Shown: piece after piece, positions 1 through 7,775 of the stretch
How positions within the stretch are numbered: the stretch's first letter is position 1
Layout: each line of letters begins with the position of its first letter
NCBI RefSeq assembly: GCF_019597925.1
Contig: NZ_CP080442.1
Location: 2,956,001 to 3,020,000 of the forward strand
Reading direction: 5' to 3'
Origin: [Clostridium] scindens
Lineage (GTDB): Bacteria; Bacillota; Clostridia; Lachnospirales; Lachnospiraceae
Length of the DNA stretch: 64,000 bases
The notes under the pieces: model-generated
Database searches by the model: none
What the model was told of the DNA's origin: nothing
Seen by the model: the letters and a program-made list of their open reading frames with translations, nothing else
Program-made: the position numbers and the translations under genes

Positions 1-450
1 GTCAACATTCTTATGCCTCAGCATCAAATACGGCACAGGAAGTCCCGCATTGATCTGCCGCCTGATCTTTTCAGCCGCTTCTTCATAAGAACGGCTTCCT
101 TTCAAGCCTTCCATAGCAATCTGTATCCCGGCGCCCGTCTTGTCATTTACGTCCTGGATATACCGCTGGAATCCTTCAATGTACCATTCAAGCTTCTTCA
201 CGCCGCCGACCCTCGGCCGGATATAGGGCTTCATAATCTGGCTGAATTGCTTATACTCTTCCTTATTAAGATGCATCTTGTCAAAAGGATAGAGTGCATC
301 CATGCCCATATAGAGGGCAAAGTAGATACAACTGTCGCAGGCAGTCGCAGCGCCGCATCCTCCGATATTCATAACTACATTTGTAAACCAATCCTGGCTG
401 CCCCCATAGGCTTCTTCTATCGTAAAATAATCGAGTCTCTTACTATGCAT
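1..450 (-). CDS. C39-like cysteine-protease-fold protein, 3' part outside window
   Basis: Open frame of 150 codons from an ATG at 450 that runs off the left edge, so only the N-terminal part is visible. The ribosome site GGGAGG lies 10 bases before the ATG. The protein has a Gln at residue 19 (motif GGSQDWF) followed 13 residues later by Cys32 in NIGGCGAATACDSC. That is the spacing of the oxyanion-hole Gln and nucleophile Cys of papain-fold enzymes and C39-like proteins. There is no signal peptide in the visible part. From memory, similar uncharacterised proteins occur in clostridia; substrate and role are unknown. It is probably transcribed apart from proC, because a 74-base stem-loop sits in the leader. 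Confidence 0.75.
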   Translation of the reverse strand, partial: MHSKRLDYFTIEEAYGGSQDWFTNVVMNIGGCGAATACDSCIYFALYMGMDALYPFDKMHLNKEEYKQFSQIMKPYIRPRVGGVKKLEWYIEGFQRYIQDVNDKTGAGIQIAMEGLKGSRSYEEAAEKIRRQINAGLPVPYLMLRHKNVD

Positions 451-470
451 AATTCTGTCGCCTCCCAACG

Positions 471-544
471 CAATCAGGGGCAGTTCCGGTCAAATCCCTT
501 GCCAGCCCGCCGCAAAAAGGTTGAACCAGAACCGCCCCTGATTG
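471..544 (-). promoter_or_regulatory. Long stem-loop in leader of the C39-like gene
   Basis: Arms 471-490 and 525-544 form a 20-base inverted repeat. The only two differences become G-U pairs when read as RNA, so the whole stem can pair. It lies about 10 bases upstream of the GGGAGG ribosome site of the leftward gene starting at 450. There is no T-run, so it is unlikely to be a simple terminator. It may act on translation or be a transcript-processing site. Confidence 0.5.
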
Positions 545-615
545 AAACTTGATACTATCTTAACTCATCTTTCAAGATTTTGGGACATTGTACTGATATT
601 TATACAATATTTATG

Positions 616-1410
616 CTACATATTCTTTGAAATTTCTTCACATACCTTCATGGCCTCAAAGATTGCGCTTCTAAATCCGCGTTCTTCCAGTACGCGTACT
701 GCCTCGATCGTAGTTCCTGCCGGAGAGCACACCATATCTTTGAGATCCCCAGGATGCCTGCCTGTATCCAGAACCATCTTAGCGCTTCCAAGAACTGCCT
801 GTGCCGCAAACTGATATGCCTGTGGTCTTGGCATGCCGCCGGAAACAGCCGCGTCAGCCATCGCTTCAATCATCATGAATACATAGGCCGGGGAACTTCC
901 GCTGGTGGATACTACCACATCCATCAGGCGCTCTGGAACAATCTCGACACGGCTGAAACTTTCCAGCAGCGTACGGATATATGCCAGCTCCTCTTCCGTT
1001 ATGTGCTCGTTGGGGCATGCCGCCGTCATGCCAGCTCCCACCATTGCAGGCGTGTTCGGCATAGTACGCACGATCTTCACATCCTTGCCAAACTTCTCGG
1101 CAAGCCATGCGAGCGTCTTGCCTGGAGCGATCGTAATAATGATCTGCTCATCCTTGATATCGCCCTTAATCTCATTGATCACATCTTCATAAAATTGTGG
1201 CTTAACCGACAGCACGATGACTTCCGCCTTGTCTACGACTTCCTTATTGCTGTCTGTCACCTGAATGCCGAACTGCTCTTTTGCGCGTTCTCTTCCCGGA
1301 GCAAACAGATCCGCCCCAATAATCTCCTGTGCCGGTATAATCTGCTTCTTTATAATGCCGCCCATAATTGCTGATGCCATGTTTCCTGTACCAATAAATC
1401 CTAATTTCAT
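616..1410 (-). CDS. proC: Pyrroline-5-carboxylate reductase
   Basis: Cytosolic enzyme that reduces 1-pyrroline-5-carboxylate to L-proline with NAD(P)H, the last step of proline synthesis. The N-terminal Rossmann motif is GFIGTGNMASAIMGG, and the family C-terminal region has SSPAYVFMMIEAM and CSPAGTTIEAVRVLEE. The start at 1410 is chosen because it directly precedes the Rossmann strand and has AAGGAAGG eight bases upstream; it gives 264 residues, normal for the family. A longer in-frame start exists at 1494 but adds an unrelated leader. The gene is divergent from a GntR regulator, and two TTGTATACAA-type boxes lie in its promoter. Its substrate is also the product of the hydroxyproline dehydratase encoded at 30.6-33.0 kb. 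Confidence 0.95.
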   Translation of the reverse strand: MKLGFIGTGNMASAIMGGIIKKQIIPAQEIIGADLFAPGRERAKEQFGIQVTDSNKEVVDKAEVIVLSVKPQFYEDVINEIKGDIKDEQIIITIAPGKTLAWLAEKFGKDVKIVRTMPNTPAMVGAGMTAACPNEHITEEELAYIRTLLESFSRVEIVPERLMDVVVSTSGSSPAYVFMMIEAMADAAVSGGMPRPQAYQFAAQAVLGSAKMVLDTGRHPGDLKDMVCSPAGTTIEAVRVLEERGFRSAIFEAMKVCEEISKNM

Positions 1411-1451
1411 CTTCCATACCTTCCTTTGCTCATGAATTGTACGAGTTTCCT

Positions 1452-1480
1452 TTGTATACATATTTTTAATTTGTATACAA
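1452..1480. promoter_or_regulatory. Paired GntR-type operator boxes, proC side
   Basis: TTGTATACAT at 1452-1461 and the perfect palindrome TTGTATACAA at 1471-1480, centres 19 bp apart (about two helical turns). They lie upstream of proC, on its side of the divergent intergenic region, and match the same motif found on the GntR side. Confidence 0.6.
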
Positions 1481-1562
1481 TTTTCTTCTTGCAACGACTA
1501 TATCATGCATTTCATAGAAAGTCAATAATCATCTTGTTTTTTTCCTATAAATACGTTATAAT

Positions 1563-1590
1563 TTGTATACAATATTGCATTTCGTATACT
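1563..1590. promoter_or_regulatory. Paired GntR-type operator boxes, regulator side
   Basis: Perfect TTGTATACAA at 1563-1572 and the weaker TTCGTATACT at 1581-1590, centres 18 bp apart, just before the AAGGAGG ribosome site of the GntR gene. The position suggests autorepression. TTGTATACAA-like palindromes are typical of FadR/FCD-type GntR proteins. Confidence 0.6.
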
Positions 1591-1615
1591 CAGGCAAAAC
1601 ACAAGGAGGTATCCA

Positions 1616-2263
1616 ATGGCTAACAATAACAAAAGTGTCTCTCTCACAGATCAGGCCTATGAGAACATAAAAACGAATATTCTAAACCTGACCTATCCTC
1701 CCGGCATGGCTTTGACCGAAGCCCTGCTCTGCAGCCAGCTGGGAATGAGCCGAAGTCCTGTCCGCGCAGCGATTCACAGACTGCAGACAGAAGGCTTGAT
1801 CGTATCCGACTATTATAAATCCATGACGGTCAAAGAGATCACGGATAAGGATATCAACGAAATCTACCAGCTACGGGAATTGCTGGAAGGGGCCGCATTC
1901 AAGCTGATCTTTACTACCGGCCGTAACGAGGAATATTCTTACCGCATTGAGGAAAAGGTAGTCCGCATGTGCGCTGCTGCCAATGACCTCTATGAATGGG
2001 AAGTGGCAGATACTGCCATGCACATGGAGATCGTCAGTATCTTTGACAATGACAGAATCAACCGCATCTACGAAAACAATCTGTCCGAACTGATCCGCAT
2101 GGGCCAGTATTCTGTTAAAAATGGAATGCATATTCCAAAGACCAATGAAAATCTCAAAAAGATGGTCCGCCATATGAGAAAGGGAGACTACGAGAAAGCC
2201 TATGCCATTCTAAAGGCAGACCACTTTGGCACGGGAAAGGACAGCGCGCTTAAGGGCAGATGA
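1616..2263 (+). CDS. GntR family transcriptional regulator (FCD type)
   Basis: DNA-binding regulator of 215 residues. The N-terminal winged helix (about residues 10-75) carries the family motif in LCSQLGMSRSPVRAAIHRL. The rest is an all-helical FCD-like effector domain starting near LRELLEGAAFKL, with a candidate metal-binding HME motif in DTAMHMEIVSIF. AAGGAGG lies seven bases before the ATG. It is divergent from proC and its own leader holds paired palindromic boxes, so the simplest reading is autoregulation plus control of proC. The ligand is unknown; proline, hydroxyproline or another amino acid is a guess from context. Confidence 0.9.
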   Translation: MANNNKSVSLTDQAYENIKTNILNLTYPPGMALTEALLCSQLGMSRSPVRAAIHRLQTEGLIVSDYYKSMTVKEITDKDINEIYQLRELLEGAAFKLIFTTGRNEEYSYRIEEKVVRMCAAANDLYEWEVADTAMHMEIVSIFDNDRINRIYENNLSELIRMGQYSVKNGMHIPKTNENLKKMVRHMRKGDYEKAYAILKADHFGTGKDSALKGR

Positions 2264-2269
2264 TTTTCC

Positions 2270-3787
2270 TTATTCATTCGGTATTGTCACATAACCGCCG
2301 TCAATTGCATTTAGCACGACCGTCTCCGTGCCCCATCCCAGCTGCTCTTCGGTCCCTGTCACGCCGGTGCGCTCCAGGTCGAATACCCATACCGGAACCA
2401 TCCATGCCGCCGATGGCTCCTCGTACGCGTTGATATTCGCTGCCCGCAGCTGCACCTTCCTCACCTTGTAGAGGTAGCCTGCTCCTTCGCTTTTTAGTTC
2501 CTCTCCTCCGTCAGCAAGCGCGCCGTAAAGCAGATGGTCTGCAAGCTTCTCCTGAATCTTCTGGAAGGATAATAACTTAGTATTATCGGCGATCGTGTCT
2601 TTCTTCTTCGATATGTCCGTCCATTCGAATCTCTGGATTCCGTCCTCCGTAATAATAGCGCGTATCTTTTCTGCTGAAAAATATGGCGCATATACCGTCT
2701 CCGGCAGATCGTCATATATCATCGGCGAACGCTGGCTGTATCCTATGACATCCCCCGCCTTCCGATATAAATATACGGAGTAGCCCACGCTTTTTTCCAG
2801 CCCGGCTTCCTCCAGAAGGGCCCAACTCTCCGTATCCTCATTCCCGACAGCCTTGACGCAGTCGCTGACTTCAAACCCTTTGATCGACAGATCCTTCAGC
2901 ATCTTATCCACTTTCTTCAATGCTTCCTCCTGCGTTAATCCTACGTCAGCGTCCGCCTCCTCTCTTAGACGGCCAAGCCACTCGTCATAGGCCTCGGTAC
3001 TCTCGGCATTATCAAACTCAAGTTCCGCCAGATCAATCTCATCAACGAATGTCCCCTGGGAATACACAAACTTCGTCGTGCTTCCCACCTTGTCGTCATA
3101 ATCCACCGCCCGGATGACCGGGTCACACTCCCTTCCTCTGTCCACCCTGGCCGTAAGTCCAATCTTGTCATCCGTATCGTAATAGTAATCGCTGACCTCG
3201 TTAAAATAATCCTTTTCCGTCTGGTACGGCACCCCAAGATTGGCTTCGATATACTTATTCTCCGCTCTTTCTTGCGGCGCTTTCTCAATCAGTTCATCCA
3301 TCGTCTTTAGCATGCCTTCCCAGTAAGTGGTCAGTTGACCTCCCTTGCTCCAGGTCGCCCATCTTCCCTCATAATTGGCTATCTTTTCTTTCTCTTTACG
3401 CAACTCGTCCTTCGTCATCTCCGGATATTCGTATAACTTATCCCCTTTTGCAAAGTAGCCGCACAGCCGGGAGAGCCAGTCCTTTTTCAGGGATGCCATC
3501 TCATAAGAATATACCGGGGTGTTATAGATCTCAGGGATATTCGTATCGCAGTCTGCCTCCAGCGTGACGAACCCATCGCTTCTGTCCAGGGTTTCTTTCC
3601 AATGCTTCGGAATCCCCAGATCCTTGGGCTTATCCGTCTCTTTGGGAAGGATGCTCTCTTTTGCAAGCCCCTCGGACTTATCCGCAACTACTTTCTCTTT
3701 TGGAGTCTTCGCACATGATGTAATTCCTAATATGCTAATAAGCACCAATACTATAACCCCTAATCGTTTCTTTATAGATTGACTCAA
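2270..3787 (-). CDS. Lipoprotein, paralogue 4 of the four-copy family
   Basis: Secreted lipoprotein of about 505 residues, the last gene of a leftward unit. The signal peptide ends in a lipobox (ILGITSC) followed by AKTPKEK. It shares with the three upstream copies the blocks KSEGLAKESILPKETDKPKD, IYNTPVYSYEM, YSQGTFVDE and the C-terminal LNAIDGGYV. I place the start at TTG 3787, because GGAGGG lies eight bases before it; the ATG at 3793 is only two bases from that site. Function is unknown. From memory the family may be the one catalogued as DUF6034, unverified. Its place directly after an ABC-2 exporter suggests an envelope role connected to that transporter. Confidence 0.85.
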   Translation of the reverse strand: MSQSIKKRLGVIVLVLISILGITSCAKTPKEKVVADKSEGLAKESILPKETDKPKDLGIPKHWKETLDRSDGFVTLEADCDTNIPEIYNTPVYSYEMASLKKDWLSRLCGYFAKGDKLYEYPEMTKDELRKEKEKIANYEGRWATWSKGGQLTTYWEGMLKTMDELIEKAPQERAENKYIEANLGVPYQTEKDYFNEVSDYYYDTDDKIGLTARVDRGRECDPVIRAVDYDDKVGSTTKFVYSQGTFVDEIDLAELEFDNAESTEAYDEWLGRLREEADADVGLTQEEALKKVDKMLKDLSIKGFEVSDCVKAVGNEDTESWALLEEAGLEKSVGYSVYLYRKAGDVIGYSQRSPMIYDDLPETVYAPYFSAEKIRAIITEDGIQRFEWTDISKKKDTIADNTKLLSFQKIQEKLADHLLYGALADGGEELKSEGAGYLYKVRKVQLRAANINAYEEPSAAWMVPVWVFDLERTGVTGTEEQLGWGTETVVLNAIDGGYVTIPNE

Positions 3788-3824
3788 TTGCATTCCCTCC
3801 AATCTACTCCATACAGCACCAGCC

Positions 3825-4469
3825 TTATCCGATCCGTTCCAGCCGCCCGCCGTCCATCTCCCACACATCGTCCGCCAGCAGTTTGATATCCTCGCTATTA
3901 TGGCTGGTCAGCATAATCGTCTTACCGGCCTTCTTAAGTTCCCCAATCAGTTCTCTGATCTCCTTCACTCCCTCCTTGTCCAGTCCATTGAACGGCTCGT
4001 CAAGGATCAGCATATCCGGATCTTCCATTATGGCCTGGGCGATTCCCAGACGCTGCTTCATTCCCAGAGAGTATTTCGCAACCGCCTTCTTGGAGGACGG
4101 ATCCAGTCCTACCTTACGTATCGCCTCTTTTACCTGGTCCTGGGTAATGGCATTCCGGATATTTGCCAGCAGCTGCAGATTCCTATAGCCGGACAGATTT
4201 GGCAAAAATCCCGGACGCTCAATGATAACGCCCACGGATTCCGGGAAGTCTATGTCCTTTCCGATCTCTTTCCCACCTACGATAATATGGCCTTTTGTCG
4301 GCTCGATAAACCCACAGACGCATTTAAAGAACACGCTCTTTCCGGAGCCATTATTCCCAATTACGGCATGAGTCTTTCCTCTGGAGAATTCACAGGTGAT
4401 TCCTTTCAGCACCTCTTCCTCGCGGAAGGTCTTTCTAAGATTCTCTACCTTTACAATCGCATCACTCAA
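3825..4469 (-). CDS. ABC transporter ATP-binding protein
   Basis: ATPase subunit that would drive the two permeases encoded just upstream. Walker A is GNNGSGKS, the signature is YSLGMKQRLGIAQAI, Walker B is MLILDEPFNGLD, and the H-loop lies in LTSHNSED. About 214 residues, a short exporter-type ATPase like those of ABC-2 drug or bacteriocin immunity systems. The start is likely TTG 4469, eight bases after AGGAGG; a GTG at 4478 overlaps that site. It lies 20 bases after the permease at 4490-5374 and about 37 bases before the last lipoprotein. Substrate unknown. Confidence 0.9.
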   Translation of the reverse strand: MSDAIVKVENLRKTFREEEVLKGITCEFSRGKTHAVIGNNGSGKSVFFKCVCGFIEPTKGHIIVGGKEIGKDIDFPESVGVIIERPGFLPNLSGYRNLQLLANIRNAITQDQVKEAIRKVGLDPSSKKAVAKYSLGMKQRLGIAQAIMEDPDMLILDEPFNGLDKEGVKEIRELIGELKKAGKTIMLTSHNSEDIKLLADDVWEMDGGRLERIG

Positions 4470-4489
4470 TCGTCGCACCTCCTAGCACA

Positions 4490-5374
4490 TTAAGAGAAGT
4501 TGAACTGGTACCGCCTCGCCAGCCTTCTGATCAGCAGAATATTCAGCAGAATCCACACGCCCAGGATCAGGTAACTGTGCCACAGCCGCGGCAACAGGTC
4601 ATATCCAAAATTATGCATGTAGTAGGTTGCATGATTCAGCGGCGAGATCCAGCCGCTGATCACATTGCTCTTATATTGCACCTCTTCCGGAATATTCAAA
4701 ATCTTCCCGATCGTCCGGGGATCCAGAAGCAGCCCGTACAGATTCAGGATGAATACGCTCAGTACGCCGCCAAACTTATTCTTCATCAGATTAAACATCA
4801 TCATCAGAGTCGCTGCAAGCAGCGTATATAGAGTCATCAGCAGGAAGATGGTAGCCGTACATTTGTAGGGATTAGACATCTCCATCGTCTTTACCGAGGC
4901 TGGCAGAGCAATCTGGCTTCCTACGCCGGAGTATCCCAGCATGGCTCCCGTCTCGCTCCACATATTTCCCGGAAACGAGATCGGGGCGCAAAGCAGGCAG
5001 AAGGTTCCCAGAAGGAATGCCATATAAATGACCGTCACCAGGACTACATACAGAAGCTGCGCGCTGACCCACACAGCCCGGCTAATCCGCAGCAGATAAT
5101 AAGGCGTCGCGTCGTTGATGAACGGCATATCTACGAAGAAGAAGATCAGAAGCAGAGATGCAAGCAGGATGGACCTGCCATTTCCAAAAGCCCAGATAAA
5201 GGGCTCGAATATCTGCATCGTGGTATCATAACTATTGGCAAACATGATCGCCCGTCCGGACAGCATGACGCAGAACACGAATGCCAGGACAAACGCGGTA
5301 ATAATCTTCGGATTCTTCTTCCATTCCAGGAAATTCAACTTCGTTATCGAGCATACAAGTCGCGCGTTAGTCAT
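4490..5374 (-). CDS. ABC-2 type permease
   Basis: Integral membrane protein of 294 residues with about six hydrophobic segments, for example ITAFVLAFVFCVMLSG near residue 25 and a last one at SYLILGVWILLNILLI. GGTGGAGAT precedes the ATG at 5374. It overlaps the end of the upstream permease gene by eight bases, which indicates translational coupling and probably a permease heterodimer. With the ATPase at 3825-4469 it forms a complete exporter placed between lipoprotein paralogues 3 and 4. The transported molecule is unknown. Confidence 0.8.
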   Translation of the reverse strand: MTNARLVCSITKLNFLEWKKNPKIITAFVLAFVFCVMLSGRAIMFANSYDTTMQIFEPFIWAFGNGRSILLASLLLIFFFVDMPFINDATPYYLLRISRAVWVSAQLLYVVLVTVIYMAFLLGTFCLLCAPISFPGNMWSETGAMLGYSGVGSQIALPASVKTMEMSNPYKCTATIFLLMTLYTLLAATLMMMFNLMKNKFGGVLSVFILNLYGLLLDPRTIGKILNIPEEVQYKSNVISGWISPLNHATYYMHNFGYDLLPRLWHSYLILGVWILLNILLIRRLARRYQFNFS

Positions 5375-6125
5375 ATCTCCACCCTCTTTCTATCGCCTTT
5401 GAATACGCCAGGGCCGCCACAATATTCGCAACGATCAGAATTGCCAGGATCGCCGTTGGCGATGCAGATCTCTCCAGCAGCCATTCCTTCGGATTGATCA
5501 GCCGCAGATTTGAAAGGTAGGCATCCATCAGCGTGGATATCACATAGTAAAAGATGAACGGGGCTGCATAAGCCATATACCTGTTGTTAACAAATGTTGC
5601 GATCAAGCCTCCCATTAGGGCATAGAATGAGCCATTGAGCCATAGTATGAGTATCCGCCGCAAAAAGGAGAGAAAATAAGCCGCACCCACCGTCTTCCAT
5701 TGTGCAGCCTCCGCGCTGGTAAATAGGCATCTTGCAAAGCAGGCTACAAGCAGGATCAAAATGGCGGCTGCCACAGCCATCCCGCCAAAAATAGCGCAAT
5801 TAACCACCTTGCTCCACCGGTATCTGCTCTTCGTGGTGCGAAGCAGAATATATTGCAGGGTGCCGCTCTGCAGATCCTCCACGTAAGCGGCGCTCATAGC
5901 CAGCGTACACGCAACCGGCACAAGGAGCGCAAAAGGTTCCGAACAAAGTGCCTGATACGCTGCCTCCAGGAACCGGATTCCGCCTTCTATGTACTCCACT
6001 TCTGCCAGATATCCCAGGATATCCCCCGCGCCGATCCACCCGGCTGCGGCAAGCAGGAGGATGCTTAAATAAAAGCCCACAGAATAGAAGCCCCTCCTAA
6101 ATTCGATTCTAAATATTCTGTTCAT
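5367..6125 (-). CDS. ABC-2 type permease
   Basis: Membrane protein of 252 residues with about six membrane segments and an N-terminal MNRIFRIEFRRGFYSVGFYL typical of ABC-2 permeases, which start with a short cytosolic strand before the first helix. The loop AMSAAYVEDLQSGTLQYILL resembles the conserved amphipathic region of this family. GAGGAGG lies eight bases before the ATG. First of the three transporter genes; it follows lipoprotein paralogue 3 by 33 bases, so all seven genes at 2.3-10.9 kb could be one transcript. Confidence 0.8.
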   Translation of the reverse strand: MNRIFRIEFRRGFYSVGFYLSILLLAAAGWIGAGDILGYLAEVEYIEGGIRFLEAAYQALCSEPFALLVPVACTLAMSAAYVEDLQSGTLQYILLRTTKSRYRWSKVVNCAIFGGMAVAAAILILLVACFARCLFTSAEAAQWKTVGAAYFLSFLRRILILWLNGSFYALMGGLIATFVNNRYMAYAAPFIFYYVISTLMDAYLSNLRLINPKEWLLERSASPTAILAILIVANIVAALAYSKAIERGWRYD

Positions 6126-6158
6126 CTTAAAGGCCTCCTCTTCAAACGATTCGTTCTC

Positions 6159-7712
6159 CTATGGCCACCCCAATCGGTGATCAACCTTTGGCATCACATA
6201 GCCGCCATCAATTGCGTTCAGTACGACGGTTTCCTCATACTTTTTCGTTCCTAGCGCAGAGAGGACCATGTCGCATTTTACCTTGAACACCCAGGCAGGA
6301 GCAAGCCATACGGCTTCTGGATCCTCATATGCAGGGATATTGGCCGCCCTCAGTTGTACATCCGCTACCTTATAATGAAAACTACATCCTTGCTCCTTGC
6401 CTTCGCTAAAACTGGATACTATCGTGTAAAACAGATGGTCTGCCAGTTTTTCTTTTATCTCATCAAACGATAATAGTTTCGTATTCTCTGCAATCGCTTC
6501 CTTCTTCTTCGCCAGATTGGTCCACTCGAACAGCTGCAGCCCCTCCTTGGTAATAATCATATGTATTCCCTCTGTCGAAAAAGATGGAGCATAGATAGTC
6601 TCCGGAACTTCCTCATAAGGCCGCTGGAACGGCTGCTCATAGCCGACCAGGTCTCCTGCCTTAGGCGCATAATAAATCGAATACCCCGTAGTCAAAGTCT
6701 GATTTTCCTCATCCAGATAGCCCCAGCTGACACTCCCAGGGCTTCCTGTCGCCTTGAAGCAGTCCGTAACCCCATATCCTTTTAAAGACAGCGCTTCCAG
6801 CACCTTATCGGCCTCTTCTAACGCATCTTCTTTTTGAATGATTCCATCTCCCTCCTGCGCCAGGCCGATTTTCAAGCGTTCCAGATAGTTATCGTAATAC
6901 TCATTGTGGAACTCCAGAATTTCCTGGCTGGTGATATTCTTTTCCATCCACTTCTCGTCTATAAAAGTTCCCTGGCTATAGAGGAAATTAGAGGTGCTTC
7001 CCAGTTTGTCGTTATAATTAATCGCACGGATCATTGGATTTACCTCTTGTCCCTTATCTACCCGTGCCGCAAATCCTATCTTTTCCTCCGTCTCATAGTA
7101 GTATTTGCTATACATCCGGGATGCTGACGTGCCCTTCTCATTGACAGATTCTACTTCTAACTGCTGCGGCTCCACCAGTTTCGCCTCAGTATGCTGGCGC
7201 TTTTCCTCTTCTGGAGCCTTCTCAATCAGCTCATCTATTCGGGCTGTCATGGGGGATATATCATTCCCTTCCTCCCAGGCCCATTGTCCTCTCATATTGA
7301 TGATATCGTCTTTTTGGGCCTGCAGTGCTTCCTTGGTCATCGCCGGCTCTTTATATAATGGATCGCCATCGGAGAAATAGTCGCATAATTTCTTTAAAAG
7401 CTTATCCGTCATATGTCTCATTTCATAAGAATAAACCGGCGTATTATAAATCTCCTGAATCTGTATCTGGCAGTCTGCCTCTACCGTGACATATCCGTCG
7501 CTTCTTTCTATCCGCTCCTGCCAATGCTCCGGAATCTTCAGGTCTTTCGGCGTATCCGTTTCCTTTGGAAGAATATTCTCTTTGGACAGTCCTTCTGACT
7601 TATCTACCACAATCTTCTTCTCCGGGGTCTTGGCACACGCTGCCAGATTGACTCCGCAGGCAAGAATACAGATGGTGGAAATCACTTGCTTTCTTATACG
7701 ATACCTCATCAT
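6159..7712 (-). CDS. Lipoprotein, paralogue 3 of the four-copy family
   Basis: 517 residues. The signal peptide ends in lipobox NLAAC followed by AKTPEKKIV, so the mature protein should be lipid-anchored outside the membrane. Family blocks seen are KSEGLSKENILPKETDTPKD, IYNTPVYSYEM, LYSQGTFIDEKW and LNAIDGGYVM at the C terminus. It is closest by eye to paralogue 1 (9384-10937): both have NFLYSQGTF or NFLYRQGTF followed by DEKWME, and an MP after the GGYV block. GGAGGG precedes tandem ATGs at 7712 and 7709. Function unknown. Confidence 0.85.
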   Translation of the reverse strand: MMRYRIRKQVISTICILACGVNLAACAKTPEKKIVVDKSEGLSKENILPKETDTPKDLKIPEHWQERIERSDGYVTVEADCQIQIQEIYNTPVYSYEMRHMTDKLLKKLCDYFSDGDPLYKEPAMTKEALQAQKDDIINMRGQWAWEEGNDISPMTARIDELIEKAPEEEKRQHTEAKLVEPQQLEVESVNEKGTSASRMYSKYYYETEEKIGFAARVDKGQEVNPMIRAINYNDKLGSTSNFLYSQGTFIDEKWMEKNITSQEILEFHNEYYDNYLERLKIGLAQEGDGIIQKEDALEEADKVLEALSLKGYGVTDCFKATGSPGSVSWGYLDEENQTLTTGYSIYYAPKAGDLVGYEQPFQRPYEEVPETIYAPSFSTEGIHMIITKEGLQLFEWTNLAKKKEAIAENTKLLSFDEIKEKLADHLFYTIVSSFSEGKEQGCSFHYKVADVQLRAANIPAYEDPEAVWLAPAWVFKVKCDMVLSALGTKKYEETVVLNAIDGGYVMPKVDHRLGWP

Positions 7713-7775
7713 ATGCTCCCTCCTCCGCTCACGCGCTCTATCACCTTGCTCCCTTATTCGCTGATGCTTCTTTGG

